Source of the DNA: Hyphomicrobiales bacterium
GTDB lineage: Bacteria; Pseudomonadota; Alphaproteobacteria; Rhizobiales; Beijerinckiaceae
Length of the DNA stretch: 54,371 bases
Assembly (NCBI GenBank): GCA_025351165.1
Contig: JANXWK010000061.1
Coordinates: 1-54,371 of the forward strand
Reading direction: 5' to 3'
The notes under the pieces are model-generated. The model was not told where the DNA came from. It saw nothing but the letters and a program-made list of their open reading frames with translations, and made no database searches. The translations under genes were made by a program, and so were the position numbers. Below, in pieces: positions 9,714 to 18,849 of the stretch (position 1 is the stretch's first letter; each line of letters begins with the position of its first letter).

Positions 9714-10213
9714 ACTGCAATTCCAGTCATTATTGCTGAAATGACCGCGTTCCAGCCTGCCATTGAAAGACCTAACAGGCGCCAGGATGCATGAATGCAG
9801 CTCACCACCTTTGAGTTTTCAATTGCGCCCAGCAAGTCACCAACCTTTGCAGGACCCACAGCTAAGGTACCGCCGCAATCGGATGGCCCAAGCCACATTC
9901 CCCACTCAATACCAGCATGATATGCACCAAGGGCAGCGCCAGTTGCAAATACAAGAGCTAGCCCTATCAAAGTAAACCCTGCCAATTTTACAGGTGCACC
10001 ACGCGCTAGAGCTATGAGGGCAACCATGCTAAGTGGAATGCCCGCATAATATGGAATGCGTTGCCAGAGGCAGAGCTTGCAGGGTATGTAGCCAAGCACA
10101 AGCTGAAAAAACCAGGCAGATATTATAGTTGCCAGAGCAATCAGCAGAATTATCCACAAAGCTGATATGGGACGTGACAAGGGTAAATCTTTTGGAAGTT
10201 CCATTAGCAACAT
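9680..10213 (-). CDS. dsbB: Disulfide bond formation protein DsbB
   Basis: About 177 residues from the ATG at 10213, which begins one base after the stop of the upstream YqaA-type gene; an ATG at 10204 is an alternative. Four TM segments are visible. The periplasmic redox cysteines are present: the first pair in PCKLCLWQR (Cys45/Cys48 of this start), the second as SDCGG and VVSCIHASWRL. LSMAGWN is a family motif. DsbB reoxidises DsbA and passes electrons to ubiquinone. Its tail overlaps the convergent HNH gene by 34 bases. Short spacing suggests co-transcription with the upstream membrane-protein gene. Confidence 0.93.
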   Translation of the reverse strand: MLLMELPKDLPLSRPISALWIILLIALATIISAWFFQLVLGYIPCKLCLWQRIPYYAGIPLSMVALIALARGAPVKLAGFTLIGLALVFATGAALGAYHAGIEWGMWLGPSDCGGTLAVGPAKVGDLLGAIENSKVVSCIHASWRLLGLSMAGWNAVISAIMTGIAVYGSSSVSQYK

Positions 10214-10214
10214 T

Positions 10215-10796
10215 TCAAAACAGATATTTGACCGCAACAAACCCGCCAACGATCACAAGAGCAACCAGCGCCAAAGTCAAGCCCAGTCGCCGCTCAATAA
10301 AGTCGCGGATCTGCTCTCCAAAAAAATGAATAAGGGCTGCCAGAACCAAAAACCGTCCGGCACGTGTTATGATTGATAGACCAATAAACCAGGGCAGGCT
10401 GTAACCTGCCAGACCACTGGTGATTGTAACAATTTTATAGGGTATGGGTGTCAGTCCTTTTAAAAGTATCGCCCATTGGCCATTGGCCTGATACCATTCG
10501 CGAAATGTATCCATCTTGCCCGCCATGCCATACAGGTTCACGAGCCAGGCACCGACTGAATCATATAGCAGCGCGCCTATTGCATAGCCAAAAATGCCGC
10601 CAAGCACTGAGGCAATAGTACACACGGCTGCATAGTACCAAACTTTTTTACGGTTCGCGATGCCCATTGGCACCAGCATCAGATCGGGGGGAAGTGGGAA
10701 AAACGAGCTTTCGGCAAAAGAAACTGCAGCCATGGCTAGAACAGCATGGCGGCTTTTTGTGAGCGAAATCATCCAGTCATACATTTTTTTCAGCAT
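10215..10796 (-). CDS. YqaA/DedA-related (SNARE-associated/VTT domain) membrane protein
   Basis: 193 residues with four to five hydrophobic segments. The DedA/VTT-like core is visible: FAESSFFPLPPDLMLVPMG near the N-terminus, then GGIFGYAIGALLYDSVG and the re-entrant-type LKGLTPIPYKIVTITSGLAG. DedA-superfamily proteins are implicated in lipid (undecaprenyl-phosphate or phospholipid) translocation. For this YqaA-type branch the substrate is not known, and function is inferred from the family only. The ATG at 10796 is unambiguous. It leads a two-gene unit with dsbB. Confidence 0.87.
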   Translation of the reverse strand: MLKKMYDWMISLTKSRHAVLAMAAVSFAESSFFPLPPDLMLVPMGIANRKKVWYYAAVCTIASVLGGIFGYAIGALLYDSVGAWLVNLYGMAGKMDTFREWYQANGQWAILLKGLTPIPYKIVTITSGLAGYSLPWFIGLSIITRAGRFLVLAALIHFFGEQIRDFIERRLGLTLALVALVIVGGFVAVKYLF

Positions 10797-10958
10797 GACT
10801 ACAGGAAATAGCAGAGTTTTTAGAACTGTCTATCCAGAGATTAACTTTAAAAGTGCTCATTTTGAAATTATAATGGATATCGCCTAGATATTACTCTTTA
10901 TGCTTATTTTTTAACCGTTTTTTAAGCAAACATAGTCTGCATAGCGTAGTTTCATGCT

Positions 10959-10974
10959 TGGCATGAACCTTGTT
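10959..10974 (+). promoter_or_regulatory. Candidate sigma-54 (RpoN) promoter of glnK-amtB
   Basis: TGGCAT-GAACC-TTGT at 10959-10973 matches the -24/-12 consensus TGGCAC-N5-TTGC at eight of ten core positions, including the invariant GG and correct spacing. It lies about 75 bp before the glnK ATG. RpoN/NtrC control of glnK-amtB is the standard arrangement in proteobacteria. I could not identify a convincing NtrC enhancer site upstream by eye. Confidence 0.6.
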
Positions 10975-11029
10975 AAGAGGTTAACTGAAATTCAAATCTG
11001 CAAAATGCAGGATTGCGTTTAAAAAATAA

Positions 11030-11386
<357 letters not shown>

Positions 11387-11425
11387 CATCTGCTTAAACA
11401 ATAATCTTTCAGGAGTGCTTTATCA

Positions 11426-13060
11426 ATGAAATCTTTTTTTACGCCTAAAACGGCCAAGACGCATACAGCAGGTTGGGCGCTCATAGCAGCTGGCGCCATG
11501 TTTGTGCTATGCGCAGCGCCTGCCCTTGCGGAAACAGCAGCAGAAACCGTTACAAAGCTGGCTGATAAATTGACACCTGCCAATGATGTCAATAAAGGCG
11601 ATACTGCATGGTTGATGGTTTCCACCCTGCTGGTGCTGATGATGTCACTGCCAGGTCTTGCCCTGTTTTATGGCGGCCTAGTGCGTACTAAAAATATGCT
11701 GTCTGTTCTCACACAGGTTTTTGCTATTGTCGCTATTGTATCGATCCTATGGGTTTTTTACGGATATTCGATGAGCTTTACAGCAGGTTCTGGTCAACAT
11801 GCTGATTTCATAGGTGGATTTACAAAAATATTTCTCAAGGGCATAGCGCCTGAAGGCAAGACAATTGTTGATGGAACAGCTGCGACATTCACCAATGGCG
11901 TGTATGTGCCAGAGCTTGCCTACATGGCGTTCCAGATGACATTCGCCTGCATTACGCCAGCTCTTATTGTTGGTGCTTTTGCTGAGCGCATAAAGTTTTC
12001 TGCACTGATTGTGTTTGTTGTTCTATGGATGACACTTATCTATTTCCCGATTGCACACATGGTCTGGTATATTGGCGGCCCAGATGTATTTGCAAAAGGC
12101 GCATTGGTTGCTGATATGCTCAAAGGTACACCCGGACTGGCAGAGGCTGCAAAAGCCTATAGCGATGCGGCCCAGGCTGATATGGGTTATATTGCCAAGC
12201 TTGGTGCAATAGATTTTGCAGGGGGCACAGTTGTGCATATCAATGCAGGTATTGCAGGCTTTGTTGGTTGTTTGCTTATTGGCAAGCGCATTGGTTACGG
12301 CAAAGAGCTTATGGCTCCCCATTCGCTGACCATGACCATGATCGGCGCTGCCTTGCTTTGGGTTGGCTGGTTTGGCTTTAATGCAGGCTCTAACTTGGAA
12401 GCCAATGGCACAACGGCACTTGCCTTTGTAAACACCTTTGTTGCAACGGCTGCAGCTGCTGTATCCTGGCTGTTTGTGGAATGGGCTGCAAAAGGCAAAC
12501 CATCCTTGCTTGGCATGGTGTCTGGTGCAGTTGCCGGTTTGGTTGCAGTTACGCCTGCGGCTGGCTATGCAGGGCCTATGGGATGCATTGTGCTGGGACT
12601 TGCAGCTGGTGCTGTGTGCTTTGTTTTCTGTTCAACAATCAAAAACGCATTTGGCTATGATGATACGCTTGATGTATTTGGCATTCACTGTGTTGGTGGT
12701 ATTCTTGGTGCGATTGCTACAGGTATTCTGGTTGCGCCAGCCTATGGCGGCACTGGCATAACAGACTACACAACATGTAAAGCAGCTTTAACTGCAGGTG
12801 GCGCAATTCCGCCATTGGCAGGCCTGATGGATGCTGTGAAAGTCTCGTTTACAGATTGCGCAAATACCGGCTTTATCTCTGTTGCTGACCAGGTGCTGAA
12901 ACAGGCAAAAGCTGTTGGCATAACGCTGCTCTGGTCAGGTGTTGGCTCTATTGTTCTGTACAAGATTGTGGATGTGGTGATTGGCCTGCGCGTATCAGCT
13001 GAAGTTGAACGTGAGGGGCTGGATGTTGCCCAGCATGGTGAGCGTGCCTATAATTACTAG
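11426..13060 (+). CDS. amtB: Ammonium transporter Amt
   Basis: 544 residues, longer than E. coli AmtB. It opens with a cleavable signal peptide ending APALAE (about residue 36), then FYGGLVRTKNMLSVLTQ and eleven TM helices. The pore twin histidines lie in HINAGIAG and FGIHCVGGILGA. The extra length is mostly a cysteine-containing loop (residues about 450-490, between ITDYTTCK and NTGFISVADQ) before the final helix, and a cytoplasmic tail ending EREGLDVAQHGERAYNY, the conserved GlnK-contact region. AGGAG lies ten bases before the ATG. It is co-transcribed with glnK. Confidence 0.97.
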   Translation: MKSFFTPKTAKTHTAGWALIAAGAMFVLCAAPALAETAAETVTKLADKLTPANDVNKGDTAWLMVSTLLVLMMSLPGLALFYGGLVRTKNMLSVLTQVFAIVAIVSILWVFYGYSMSFTAGSGQHADFIGGFTKIFLKGIAPEGKTIVDGTAATFTNGVYVPELAYMAFQMTFACITPALIVGAFAERIKFSALIVFVVLWMTLIYFPIAHMVWYIGGPDVFAKGALVADMLKGTPGLAEAAKAYSDAAQADMGYIAKLGAIDFAGGTVVHINAGIAGFVGCLLIGKRIGYGKELMAPHSLTMTMIGAALLWVGWFGFNAGSNLEANGTTALAFVNTFVATAAAAVSWLFVEWAAKGKPSLLGMVSGAVAGLVAVTPAAGYAGPMGCIVLGLAAGAVCFVFCSTIKNAFGYDDTLDVFGIHCVGGILGAIATGILVAPAYGGTGITDYTTCKAALTAGGAIPPLAGLMDAVKVSFTDCANTGFISVADQVLKQAKAVGITLLWSGVGSIVLYKIVDVVIGLRVSAEVEREGLDVAQHGERAYNY

Positions 13061-13085
13061 GCTTTGTATGTTAAACTGAGTAAAG

Positions 13086-13113
13086 CGGCTGGAGTGATCT
13101 GGCCGTTTTTTTT
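13086..13113 (+). terminator. Probable intrinsic terminator after amtB
   Basis: CGGCT...GGCCG can form a five-pair stem with a loop of about ten bases, followed by eight T residues (13106-13113), about 25 bp after the amtB stop. The stem is short, so the call is moderate. The convergent YmdB-type gene stops at 13115. Confidence 0.5.
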
Positions 13114-13114
13114 A

Positions 13115-13933
13115 TCACCACCCAACAGGCATAACCTGTGACAGGCTTCCGCCAATCCGTATTGGGTGAATATTTAAGGCCAGACCTGTTTTGTCATCTG
13201 TTTCAATAGCCAGGCCACATAGGGTTGCCTCACCCTCTGCAATTTCCAGCCTGCTGCCTGGAGTTTTCTGTAGCCAGCGGCGCATGGGCTCATGCTTATC
13301 CATACCTAAAATGGAATTATAATTGCCACTCATGCCAGCATCGCTCTGATAAGCTGTGCCATTTGGCAGAATCTGGTGATCAGCCGTTGGTACATGCGTA
13401 TGCGTGCCCACAACCAAACTGACGCGCCCGTCAAACATATGACCTGCTGCCTGTTTTTCGCTGGTGGCTTCTGCGTGAAAATCAACTATAATTGCATCTG
13501 CTGCCAAGCCCAGTGGGCAGGCACTTATTTCGCGCTCCAGAGCCTGAAACGGGCAGTCCAGCGCATCCATGTAGAGACGCCCCATGGCATTTATAACCAG
13601 AACATTTGCACCCTTATGTGTATGCACCATTGCTGCGCCACGGCCAGCTGTGCCTTTGGGATAATTAAGTGGACGAATGAGACGTTCTGCGCGCTCTATG
13701 AATACAAGCGCTTCACGTTGATCAAAAGAGTGGTTACCCAGGGTTATGGCATCTGCACCAGCATTAACCAGATCATGGTAGATGGTCTCAGTGATGCCAA
13801 AGCCATTGGCTGCGTTTTCTCCATTGACTATGACGCAATCCAGCTGCCAGTTTTTACGCAAACCTGGAACATGTTTTACGAAAGCATCTCGGCCGGGACG
13901 ACCAACAATATCACCAAGAAATAAAATGCGCAT
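13115..13933 (-). CDS. YmdB family metallophosphoesterase (TIGR00282)
   Basis: 272 residues, family length. Calcineurin-like metal-binding motifs are in order: FLGDIVGRPGRD at the start, NGENAANGFG, LGNHSFDQRE, VDFHAEATSEK and GTHTHVPTAD. These proteins are 2',3'-cyclic nucleotide phosphodiesterases in Bacillus, where YmdB affects RNA turnover and development; the substrate in alphaproteobacteria is not established. In many relatives the gene sits near a 5-formyltetrahydrofolate cyclo-ligase gene, but not here. It converges with amtB and stands as a single gene. Confidence 0.93.
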   Translation of the reverse strand: MRILFLGDIVGRPGRDAFVKHVPGLRKNWQLDCVIVNGENAANGFGITETIYHDLVNAGADAITLGNHSFDQREALVFIERAERLIRPLNYPKGTAGRGAAMVHTHKGANVLVINAMGRLYMDALDCPFQALEREISACPLGLAADAIIVDFHAEATSEKQAAGHMFDGRVSLVVGTHTHVPTADHQILPNGTAYQSDAGMSGNYNSILGMDKHEPMRRWLQKTPGSRLEIAEGEATLCGLAIETDDKTGLALNIHPIRIGGSLSQVMPVGW

Positions 13934-13991
13934 ATGATTTAATTATAGATTAAAGCATTTAAGTCAATATTTGGACTATATGGATCAAAAA

Positions 13992-14025
13992 CAAAAAAGG
14001 CACCTGAAATCCCTCAGGTGCCTTT
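13992..14025 (-). terminator. Strong intrinsic terminator for the PRC-barrel gene
   Basis: GGCACCTGA (13999-14007) and TCAGGTGCC (14014-14022) form a perfect nine-bp stem with a six-base loop. In the minus direction it is followed by TTTTTT-G-TTTTT, the classic rho-independent form, about 20 bp after the PRC-barrel gene stop. It also insulates the YmdB-type gene, which begins at 13933. Confidence 0.9.
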
Positions 14026-14045
14026 ACCAATATCAAGTCCTGATA

Positions 14046-14477
14046 TTAATAAGTTGGATATTTAAATTCTGGAGCAGCTTTAACCTGATCCACTGTTGCG
14101 TTCATTTTTGCCATCCATTTTTTGGCACTTGCATCCCACCTAATATCAACTGCTGAAGGGCTAACAGCTACGTAGTGTTCACCCATTCCTAAAAATCCAC
14201 CAACGGACACAATATAAGCGTCCAAAGATTTATTTGAACCAAATGCAATGTCCTCAATCTCACCAACAGACTTGTTGTCCTGGTTATAAATTGTAAGACC
14301 CTTGATTTTGGATGTGAACATCGCTGTTGACATCACTGATGGATAGCTGGTCACCGAGGTTACAGATGTTGTTGGAATGGTTGTTTGGGGCATAGTCGTC
14401 TGGGGCACGGTCGTCTGGGCGAGAACCGGCATGGCCACACATAAAACGAAAGCTGATGCAGCAATAGATTTTTTCAT
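14046..14477 (-). CDS. Secreted PRC-barrel domain protein
   Basis: 143 residues. A signal peptide (MKKSIAASAFVLCVAMPVLAQ) is followed by a low-complexity Q/T/P spacer built on the triplet-like unit QTT(V/M/I)P at about residues 21-40, then a PRC-barrel domain: TSKIKGLTIYNQDNKSVGEI, IEDIAFGSNKSL, DAYIVSVGGFLGMGEHYVAV. PRC-barrels are small beta-barrels that bind RNA or proteins; periplasmic versions are common in alphaproteobacteria and often stress-related, but no specific role is known here. It stands alone, ended by a strong terminator. Confidence 0.88.
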   Translation of the reverse strand: MKKSIAASAFVLCVAMPVLAQTTVPQTTMPQTTIPTTSVTSVTSYPSVMSTAMFTSKIKGLTIYNQDNKSVGEIEDIAFGSNKSLDAYIVSVGGFLGMGEHYVAVSPSAVDIRWDASAKKWMAKMNATVDQVKAAPEFKYPTY

Positions 14478-14592
14478 TTCGTATCCTCATAATTTTTAAA
14501 ATAGTGGTGACGGCCAAAACTTTTTTAATTCTGTCGACATTCATTAAACACTCAAATAAGGCATTTTGTTCCCAATTGAGGAAAGTCTTTCA

Positions 14593-16152
14593 TTAGGATT
14601 TTTTGAAAATATCTTTAAACCTGGGCAGATCAATTGCACCAAGCATATAGGCAAAACCTATATGGGCTGTAATTCCAACTACACAAACCGCACCAAGAAC
14701 AGCAAATTTCATGGCAACTCCTAGATGAGGGCGCATGTAATCATGTGCCATACCTTCCAGAAGGTATATAAGAAATGCTGATAATATTGCTGCCAAAATC
14801 AAACGCGGAACACGTTTTAAAGCAAGAGCGTCAACTTTGAACAGATGTTGCCGCCAAAGTTCAAAGCCTAGAATAAAGGCATTGACCCATGCGCCTGCTG
14901 CAACACCAGCGGCCGCAGCAACATGTATACGTGGGCCCATCATAGAGGCTGTCATGGTAATATTGACAACGACACCTATAATAGCGGCTGCAACAGGTAT
15001 ACGCATGTTTTCCCTGGCAAAGAATTGTGGCAGAAATACTTTTATAAGCACAAACCCTGGTAATGCAACTGCCAGTCCGCGTAGCACAAATGAGACATTT
15101 GTTGTATCAGCTGCAAGAAATGCTCCACGCTCGTATAAAACACCGACAATTGGACGCGCAAGAATAGACAGGGCAATTGCAGCCGGTAAAGTGAGCAGCA
15201 GAGCAAATTCAAGCGCTCGACTGGTGGATTGATCTGCTTCAGCGTAATCTTTTTTATTGAGAGACTTAGAGATACTTGGCAGAAGAACAACTCCAATTGA
15301 CGCTGCAACAAAACCCAGTGGTAATTGAAACAGCCTGTCTGCATAGTAAAGCCAGGCAACTGCATGCGGTGTGCTGGTTGAAAGCCCGGCTGCAACAAGC
15401 ATATGGACATGGCCGCTGCCAGCCACCAACAGACCTGGCATGGCCCGAAGCAGAAGGTTTAATACATCTGAATGAAATTTTGGGCGGCGAAAACGAAGAC
15501 GATATCCAGCCCGCATAGCTGCAAATGCCATCAGCACCAGCTGAACAATGCCTGCGCCAAAAACTGTATAGACCAGCGTGAAACCAGCTGCGGGTGTTTC
15601 ACGAACATTCCCTACAGTAAGACAGGCAAGAGCTGTAATTAACATAAGATTTAGCACAACTGGTGCAAAAGCTGCAAACATGTAGCGCCCCAGCGCATTG
15701 AGTATTGCTGCAAATAATGCAACCAGTGTAATTGTTATGACAAAAGGAAAAGCAATTCTGGCAAAGCTGACTGCAAGGGTAAATTTTGGAGCATTATCAG
15801 TAAAGCCATATGCGACAAATCCCATAATCAGCGGCATGGCAAGTTCACTTACAACCAGTACGGCCATAAGAACTGTCAATAGGCTTGAAAATGCATCCTC
15901 TGCAAATGTCCAGGCTGCCCGCCTGCCTTCTTCTGCGTTTTTTCGGCTAAAAATAGGCACAAATGCTGGATTAAATGCGCCTTCGCTCACAATTCTGCGA
16001 AAGAGATTGGGAATGAGAAATGCAGCAACATAAGCATCTGCAACTGCGCTCGTGCCAAGAACAGCGGCGATCATCACATCGCGCACAAAGCCTGTAAGGC
16101 GTGAAGCCAGTGTCGCTGATCCGACAATTGTGAAGTTTCGAGTGAGCGACAT
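14593..16152 (-). CDS. murJ: Lipid II flippase MurJ (MviN)
   Basis: 519 residues with about 14 TM helices of the MOP exporter fold. MurJ moves lipid II across the inner membrane for peptidoglycan synthesis. The N-terminal signature is clear: RLTGFVRDVMIAAVLGTS, ADAYVAAFLIPNLFRR and EGAFNPAFVPIF. ARPIVGVLYERGAF in the middle is also typical. It is a single gene on the minus strand, followed by the PRC-barrel gene after about 115 bp. It is essential in most bacteria. Confidence 0.97.
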   Translation of the reverse strand: MSLTRNFTIVGSATLASRLTGFVRDVMIAAVLGTSAVADAYVAAFLIPNLFRRIVSEGAFNPAFVPIFSRKNAEEGRRAAWTFAEDAFSSLLTVLMAVLVVSELAMPLIMGFVAYGFTDNAPKFTLAVSFARIAFPFVITITLVALFAAILNALGRYMFAAFAPVVLNLMLITALACLTVGNVRETPAAGFTLVYTVFGAGIVQLVLMAFAAMRAGYRLRFRRPKFHSDVLNLLLRAMPGLLVAGSGHVHMLVAAGLSTSTPHAVAWLYYADRLFQLPLGFVAASIGVVLLPSISKSLNKKDYAEADQSTSRALEFALLLTLPAAIALSILARPIVGVLYERGAFLAADTTNVSFVLRGLAVALPGFVLIKVFLPQFFARENMRIPVAAAIIGVVVNITMTASMMGPRIHVAAAAGVAAGAWVNAFILGFELWRQHLFKVDALALKRVPRLILAAILSAFLIYLLEGMAHDYMRPHLGVAMKFAVLGAVCVVGITAHIGFAYMLGAIDLPRFKDIFKKS

Positions 16153-16225
16153 TTAGCCGATGTGACAGGTAAAGGGGGGGGTATGTCAATAGGCAATTGA
16201 ATTGCACTTATGTATGGCGTCCAAT

Positions 16226-16885
16226 TTAAAATTTAACATTCAGCAAAATGGATAGTCCATTAATGATGAACTGGACTGCCAAACCTGCCAGTACAACACC
16301 CAGCAGCCTGCTAAGCACAATATTGCCCGTTACGCCAAGCAGTACAGATACGCGCTCTGCGGCTGCAAAAACAGCCAGGCAGCATCCAACGCAAAATGCA
16401 ATAAGAACCAGCAACACACTCAGCTGCATGTAATCACTCTGGGCTTTTGAAGCTAAAAGGATGGTTGCAGTTATAGCACCTGGGCCTGCCATTAGAGGAA
16501 TAGCCAGGGGGAAAGCTGCCACATTCTTAATGTGGTCTTTGGTTATGGCCTGATCAACTGTATTCTGCTTACGGTCGTTTCTGTGCTCAAACACCATCTC
16601 AAAAGCAATGTAAAACAGCAAAATGCCTCCTGCAATGCGAAAAGCTGGCAGGCCTATCCCCAATAGTTTTAGTGTGGCTTCCCCTATCAATGCAAAAGCT
16701 GCCAGAATTCCAAAAGCAATGAGTGAAGCGCGAAGCCCTGTCTGCCAGCGCTCAGCTCTGCTCATGCCACGTGTTATGCTCAGAAAAACTGGTGCAAGCG
16801 CTGGTGGATCAAGCGTTACCAGTAAAGTTGCGAGGGCAGAGGCTGCAAAATCGTAAATCATGAACTGTTTTTCGCTGTAAGTCAT
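16226..16885 (-). CDS. MarC family membrane protein
   Basis: 219 residues with six hydrophobic segments. Family motifs are DPPALAPVFLSITRGM at the first TM, LPAFRIAGGILLFYIAFEM and IPLMAGPGAITATI. MarC proteins are inner-membrane proteins once linked to multiple antibiotic resistance; that link has been withdrawn in E. coli and the transported substrate is unknown. The ATG at 16885 overlaps the stop of the decayed toxin gene upstream; an in-frame ATG at 16861 is a plausible alternative start. Neither has a clear Shine-Dalgarno. Confidence 0.9.
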   Translation of the reverse strand: MTYSEKQFMIYDFAASALATLLVTLDPPALAPVFLSITRGMSRAERWQTGLRASLIAFGILAAFALIGEATLKLLGIGLPAFRIAGGILLFYIAFEMVFEHRNDRKQNTVDQAITKDHIKNVAAFPLAIPLMAGPGAITATILLASKAQSDYMQLSVLLVLIAFCVGCCLAVFAAAERVSVLLGVTGNIVLSRLLGVVLAGLAVQFIINGLSILLNVKF

Positions 16886-17204
16886 CGCCGTTCAAGTAAA
16901 GCCTGCATGTCGCGGCAAGCATCTGCGATGACGTTAACATATATGATGTTTGTTCGACACTATATATGATTCGATATATATTAAAAAATATCTGACTGAA
17001 TTCATCCACTCCAAAGACAAAAAGCTCTTTAGGAATCAAACCGTGCTTTGAAAACGCAGCCAAAGAACCTACTTTGTTAATCAAAGTATCAATGAGCTTA
17101 TCTGCATGTGGTGATAACTGGTCAGCCTTGCTAAAATAGTAAATATCTTCAAGGTCTTGTTCAGCGTTTTAAGTAATGCGGATTTCAAATTTTTGCATAT
17201 GCAT
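16882..17204 (-). pseudogene. RelE/ParE-type toxin pseudogene (nonsense codon plus frameshift)
   Basis: The minus strand from ATG at 17204 or 17198 reads MQKFEIRIT, then an in-frame TAA at 17171-17169, then resumes as AEQDLEDIYYFSKADQ, IPKELFVFGVDEFSQIFF and NIYRIIYSVEQT. At about 16945-16946 the frame changes, and the adjacent frame supplies VNVIADACRDMQALLERR and a stop at 16882-16884. Joined together this is a full ParE/RelE-family toxin of about 100 residues (IPKEL, REIFF-like, YRIIY and IAD.RRDMQ-like signatures of the family). Two separate lesions mean it cannot give a full-length toxin. The partner antitoxin gene lies directly upstream. Its stop overlaps the marC start. Confidence 0.85.
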
Positions 17205-17234
17205 TATTGAGCAGCTATTTTGTTTTAAGTCGAT

Positions 17235-17489
17235 CTATGCCCCCCTAAAAGGCTTTGTCCGACCAGCCTCTATGTCCTTTTTGCCCAAAGCAAAAATTTC
17301 AAGAAGCGCCAGCGTTTCCTGTGTTTCCTCATAGGAAGCAATGCTCTGGATCACAGCTTTTGCCTCACCATTCTTTATGATAATCATGGGTTGCGCGCCC
17401 TCAGACATGCCATTCAGAATTTCAGCGGCATTGGCTTCAAGATAGCTTACTGGTTTGATCTGCGTTGAGTACCGCGTAAATTTCTCCAT
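17235..17489 (-). CDS. Phd/YefM family antitoxin, C-terminus probably frameshifted
   Basis: 84 residues from the ATG at 17489; a TTG 12 bases upstream is less likely. The Phd/YefM DNA-binding N-terminus is clear: KPVSYLEANAAEILNGMSEG, PMIIIKNGEAKAVIQSIASY and EETQETLALLEIFALG. The frame ends abruptly after EAGRTKPFRGA. At a run of six G (17240-17245 on the other strand as C) a one-base shift would continue as GIDRLKTK and stop just before the toxin ATG, which is the usual antitoxin-toxin spacing. So the tail, the part that normally neutralises toxin, is likely altered. DNA binding and autoregulation may persist. Confidence 0.8.
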   Translation of the reverse strand: MEKFTRYSTQIKPVSYLEANAAEILNGMSEGAQPMIIIKNGEAKAVIQSIASYEETQETLALLEIFALGKKDIEAGRTKPFRGA

Positions 17490-17508
17490 CGAACTATACA
17501 AGATGGAA

Positions 17509-18849
17509 TTATAGAATAAATCGGCTTAAATCAGCATTTTTGGCCAGTTCACCAACATGTTTGCGCACAAAATCACCATCAATTTTAACATTTTCACCTG
17601 ATCTGTCTGGTGCTGTAAAGCTGATATCGTCCAGTACACGCTCCATGATTGTCTGCAAGCGCCGTGCGCCGATATTTTCGACAGTTGAATTTACTTCAGC
17701 TGCGACAGAGGCAATGGCTGCGATGGCATCCTCGCCAAACTCCAGCTCCAGGCCTTCTGTCTGCATCAAAGCAATGTACTGCTTGATCAATGATGCCTCA
17801 GTGTCTGACAGAATACGTATGAAATCAGCTTCGGTCAGGGAGGACAGCTCGACCCTGATTGGCAAACGACCCTGCAATTCTGGCAAAAGATCAGATGGTT
17901 TTGCAACGTGAAACGCGCCAGAGGCTATAAAAAGAATATGATCAGTTTTAACAGGGCCATGTTTGGTGGAAACAGTGGTACCCTCTATCAGTGGCAGTAA
18001 ATCACGCTGCACGCCTTCACGCGAGACATCACCTCCCCCACGTCCTTCGCGTGCGCATATTTTATCAATCTCATCCAGAAAGACAATTCCGCTGTTTTCA
18101 ACCAGATTTATGGCGTCCTGCACAATACTGTCCTGATCCAGCATTTTTTCTGCTTCTTCAGCAACCAGTGGTTCATGCGCCTCCTTAACGGTGGTTTTGC
18201 GGGTTTTTGTTCTGCCCCCAAAGCTTTTTCCAAAAATTTCGCCCAGATTTATCGCGCCAATCTGACCACCAGGCATTCCTGGAATATCCATCATTGGCAT
18301 TCCAGAATTGCCTGTAACCTGTGTTTCAATTTCAATTTCACGATCATTGATTTCACCAGACCGCAGTTTTTTACGGAAAGATTCACGGGTTGCAGGGCTG
18401 GCTGTTGTACCAACCAGTGCATCCAGCACACGTTCTTCAGCAGCAGCCAGGGCCTTTAGCTCAACCTCTTTACGACGTTTTTCCTTGACGAGGCCAATGC
18501 CAATTTCTGTCAGATCCCGAATGATCTGCTCTACATCACGGCCCACATAGCCAACTTCTGTAAATTTGGTAGCCTCGATTTTAAGAAAGGGTGCCCCTGC
18601 CAGTTTTGCCAGACGACGGGCAATTTCAGTTTTACCGCAGCCTGTTGGCCCAATCATCAGGATATTTTTTGGCATGACCTCTTCCCGCAAAGGGCCAGTC
18701 AACTGCAGGCGTCGCCAGCGATTGCGAAGGGCAACAGCTACCGCACGCTTTGCATCATTTTGACCAACAATGTGGCGATCAAGTTCAGAAACAATTTCAC
18801 GGGGAGAGAAGTTTACAGATAAATTTACATCTTTTTTGGAAGCGCTCAT
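17509..18849 (-). CDS. hslU: ATP-dependent protease ATPase subunit HslU
   Basis: 446 residues. AAA+ unfoldase that feeds substrates to HslV. The N-terminal [20 protein letters not shown], Walker [18 protein letters not shown], the GYVGRD pore loop, Walker [12 protein letters not shown], and the C-terminal [20 protein letters not shown] are all present, with the C-terminal SRFIL-type tail (ends ADLSRFIL) that docks into HslV. The ATG overlaps the hslV stop by one base (TAATG), so translation is coupled. The decayed toxin-antitoxin locus begins 20 bp after the stop. Confidence 0.98.
   Translation of the reverse strand: MSASKKDVNLSVNFSPREIVSELDRHIVGQNDAKRAVAVALRNRWRRLQLTGPLREEVMPKNILMIGPTGCGKTEIARRLAKLAGAPFLKIEATKFTEVGYVGRDVEQIIRDLTEIGIGLVKEKRRKEVELKALAAAEERVLDALVGTTASPATRESFRKKLRSGEINDREIEIETQVTGNSGMPMMDIPGMPGGQIGAINLGEIFGKSFGGRTKTRKTTVKEAHEPLVAEEAEKMLDQDSIVQDAINLVENSGIVFLDEIDKICAREGRGGGDVSREGVQRDLLPLIEGTTVSTKHGPVKTDHILFIASGAFHVAKPSDLLPELQGRLPIRVELSSLTEADFIRILSDTEASLIKQYIALMQTEGLELEFGEDAIAAIASVAAEVNSTVENIGARRLQTIMERVLDDISFTAPDRSGENVKIDGDFVRKHVGELAKNADLSRFIL

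Noticed and set aside
13376-13924. 182-codon frame antisense to the YmdB-type gene
   Set aside because: Shadow of a well supported gene with clear catalytic motifs.
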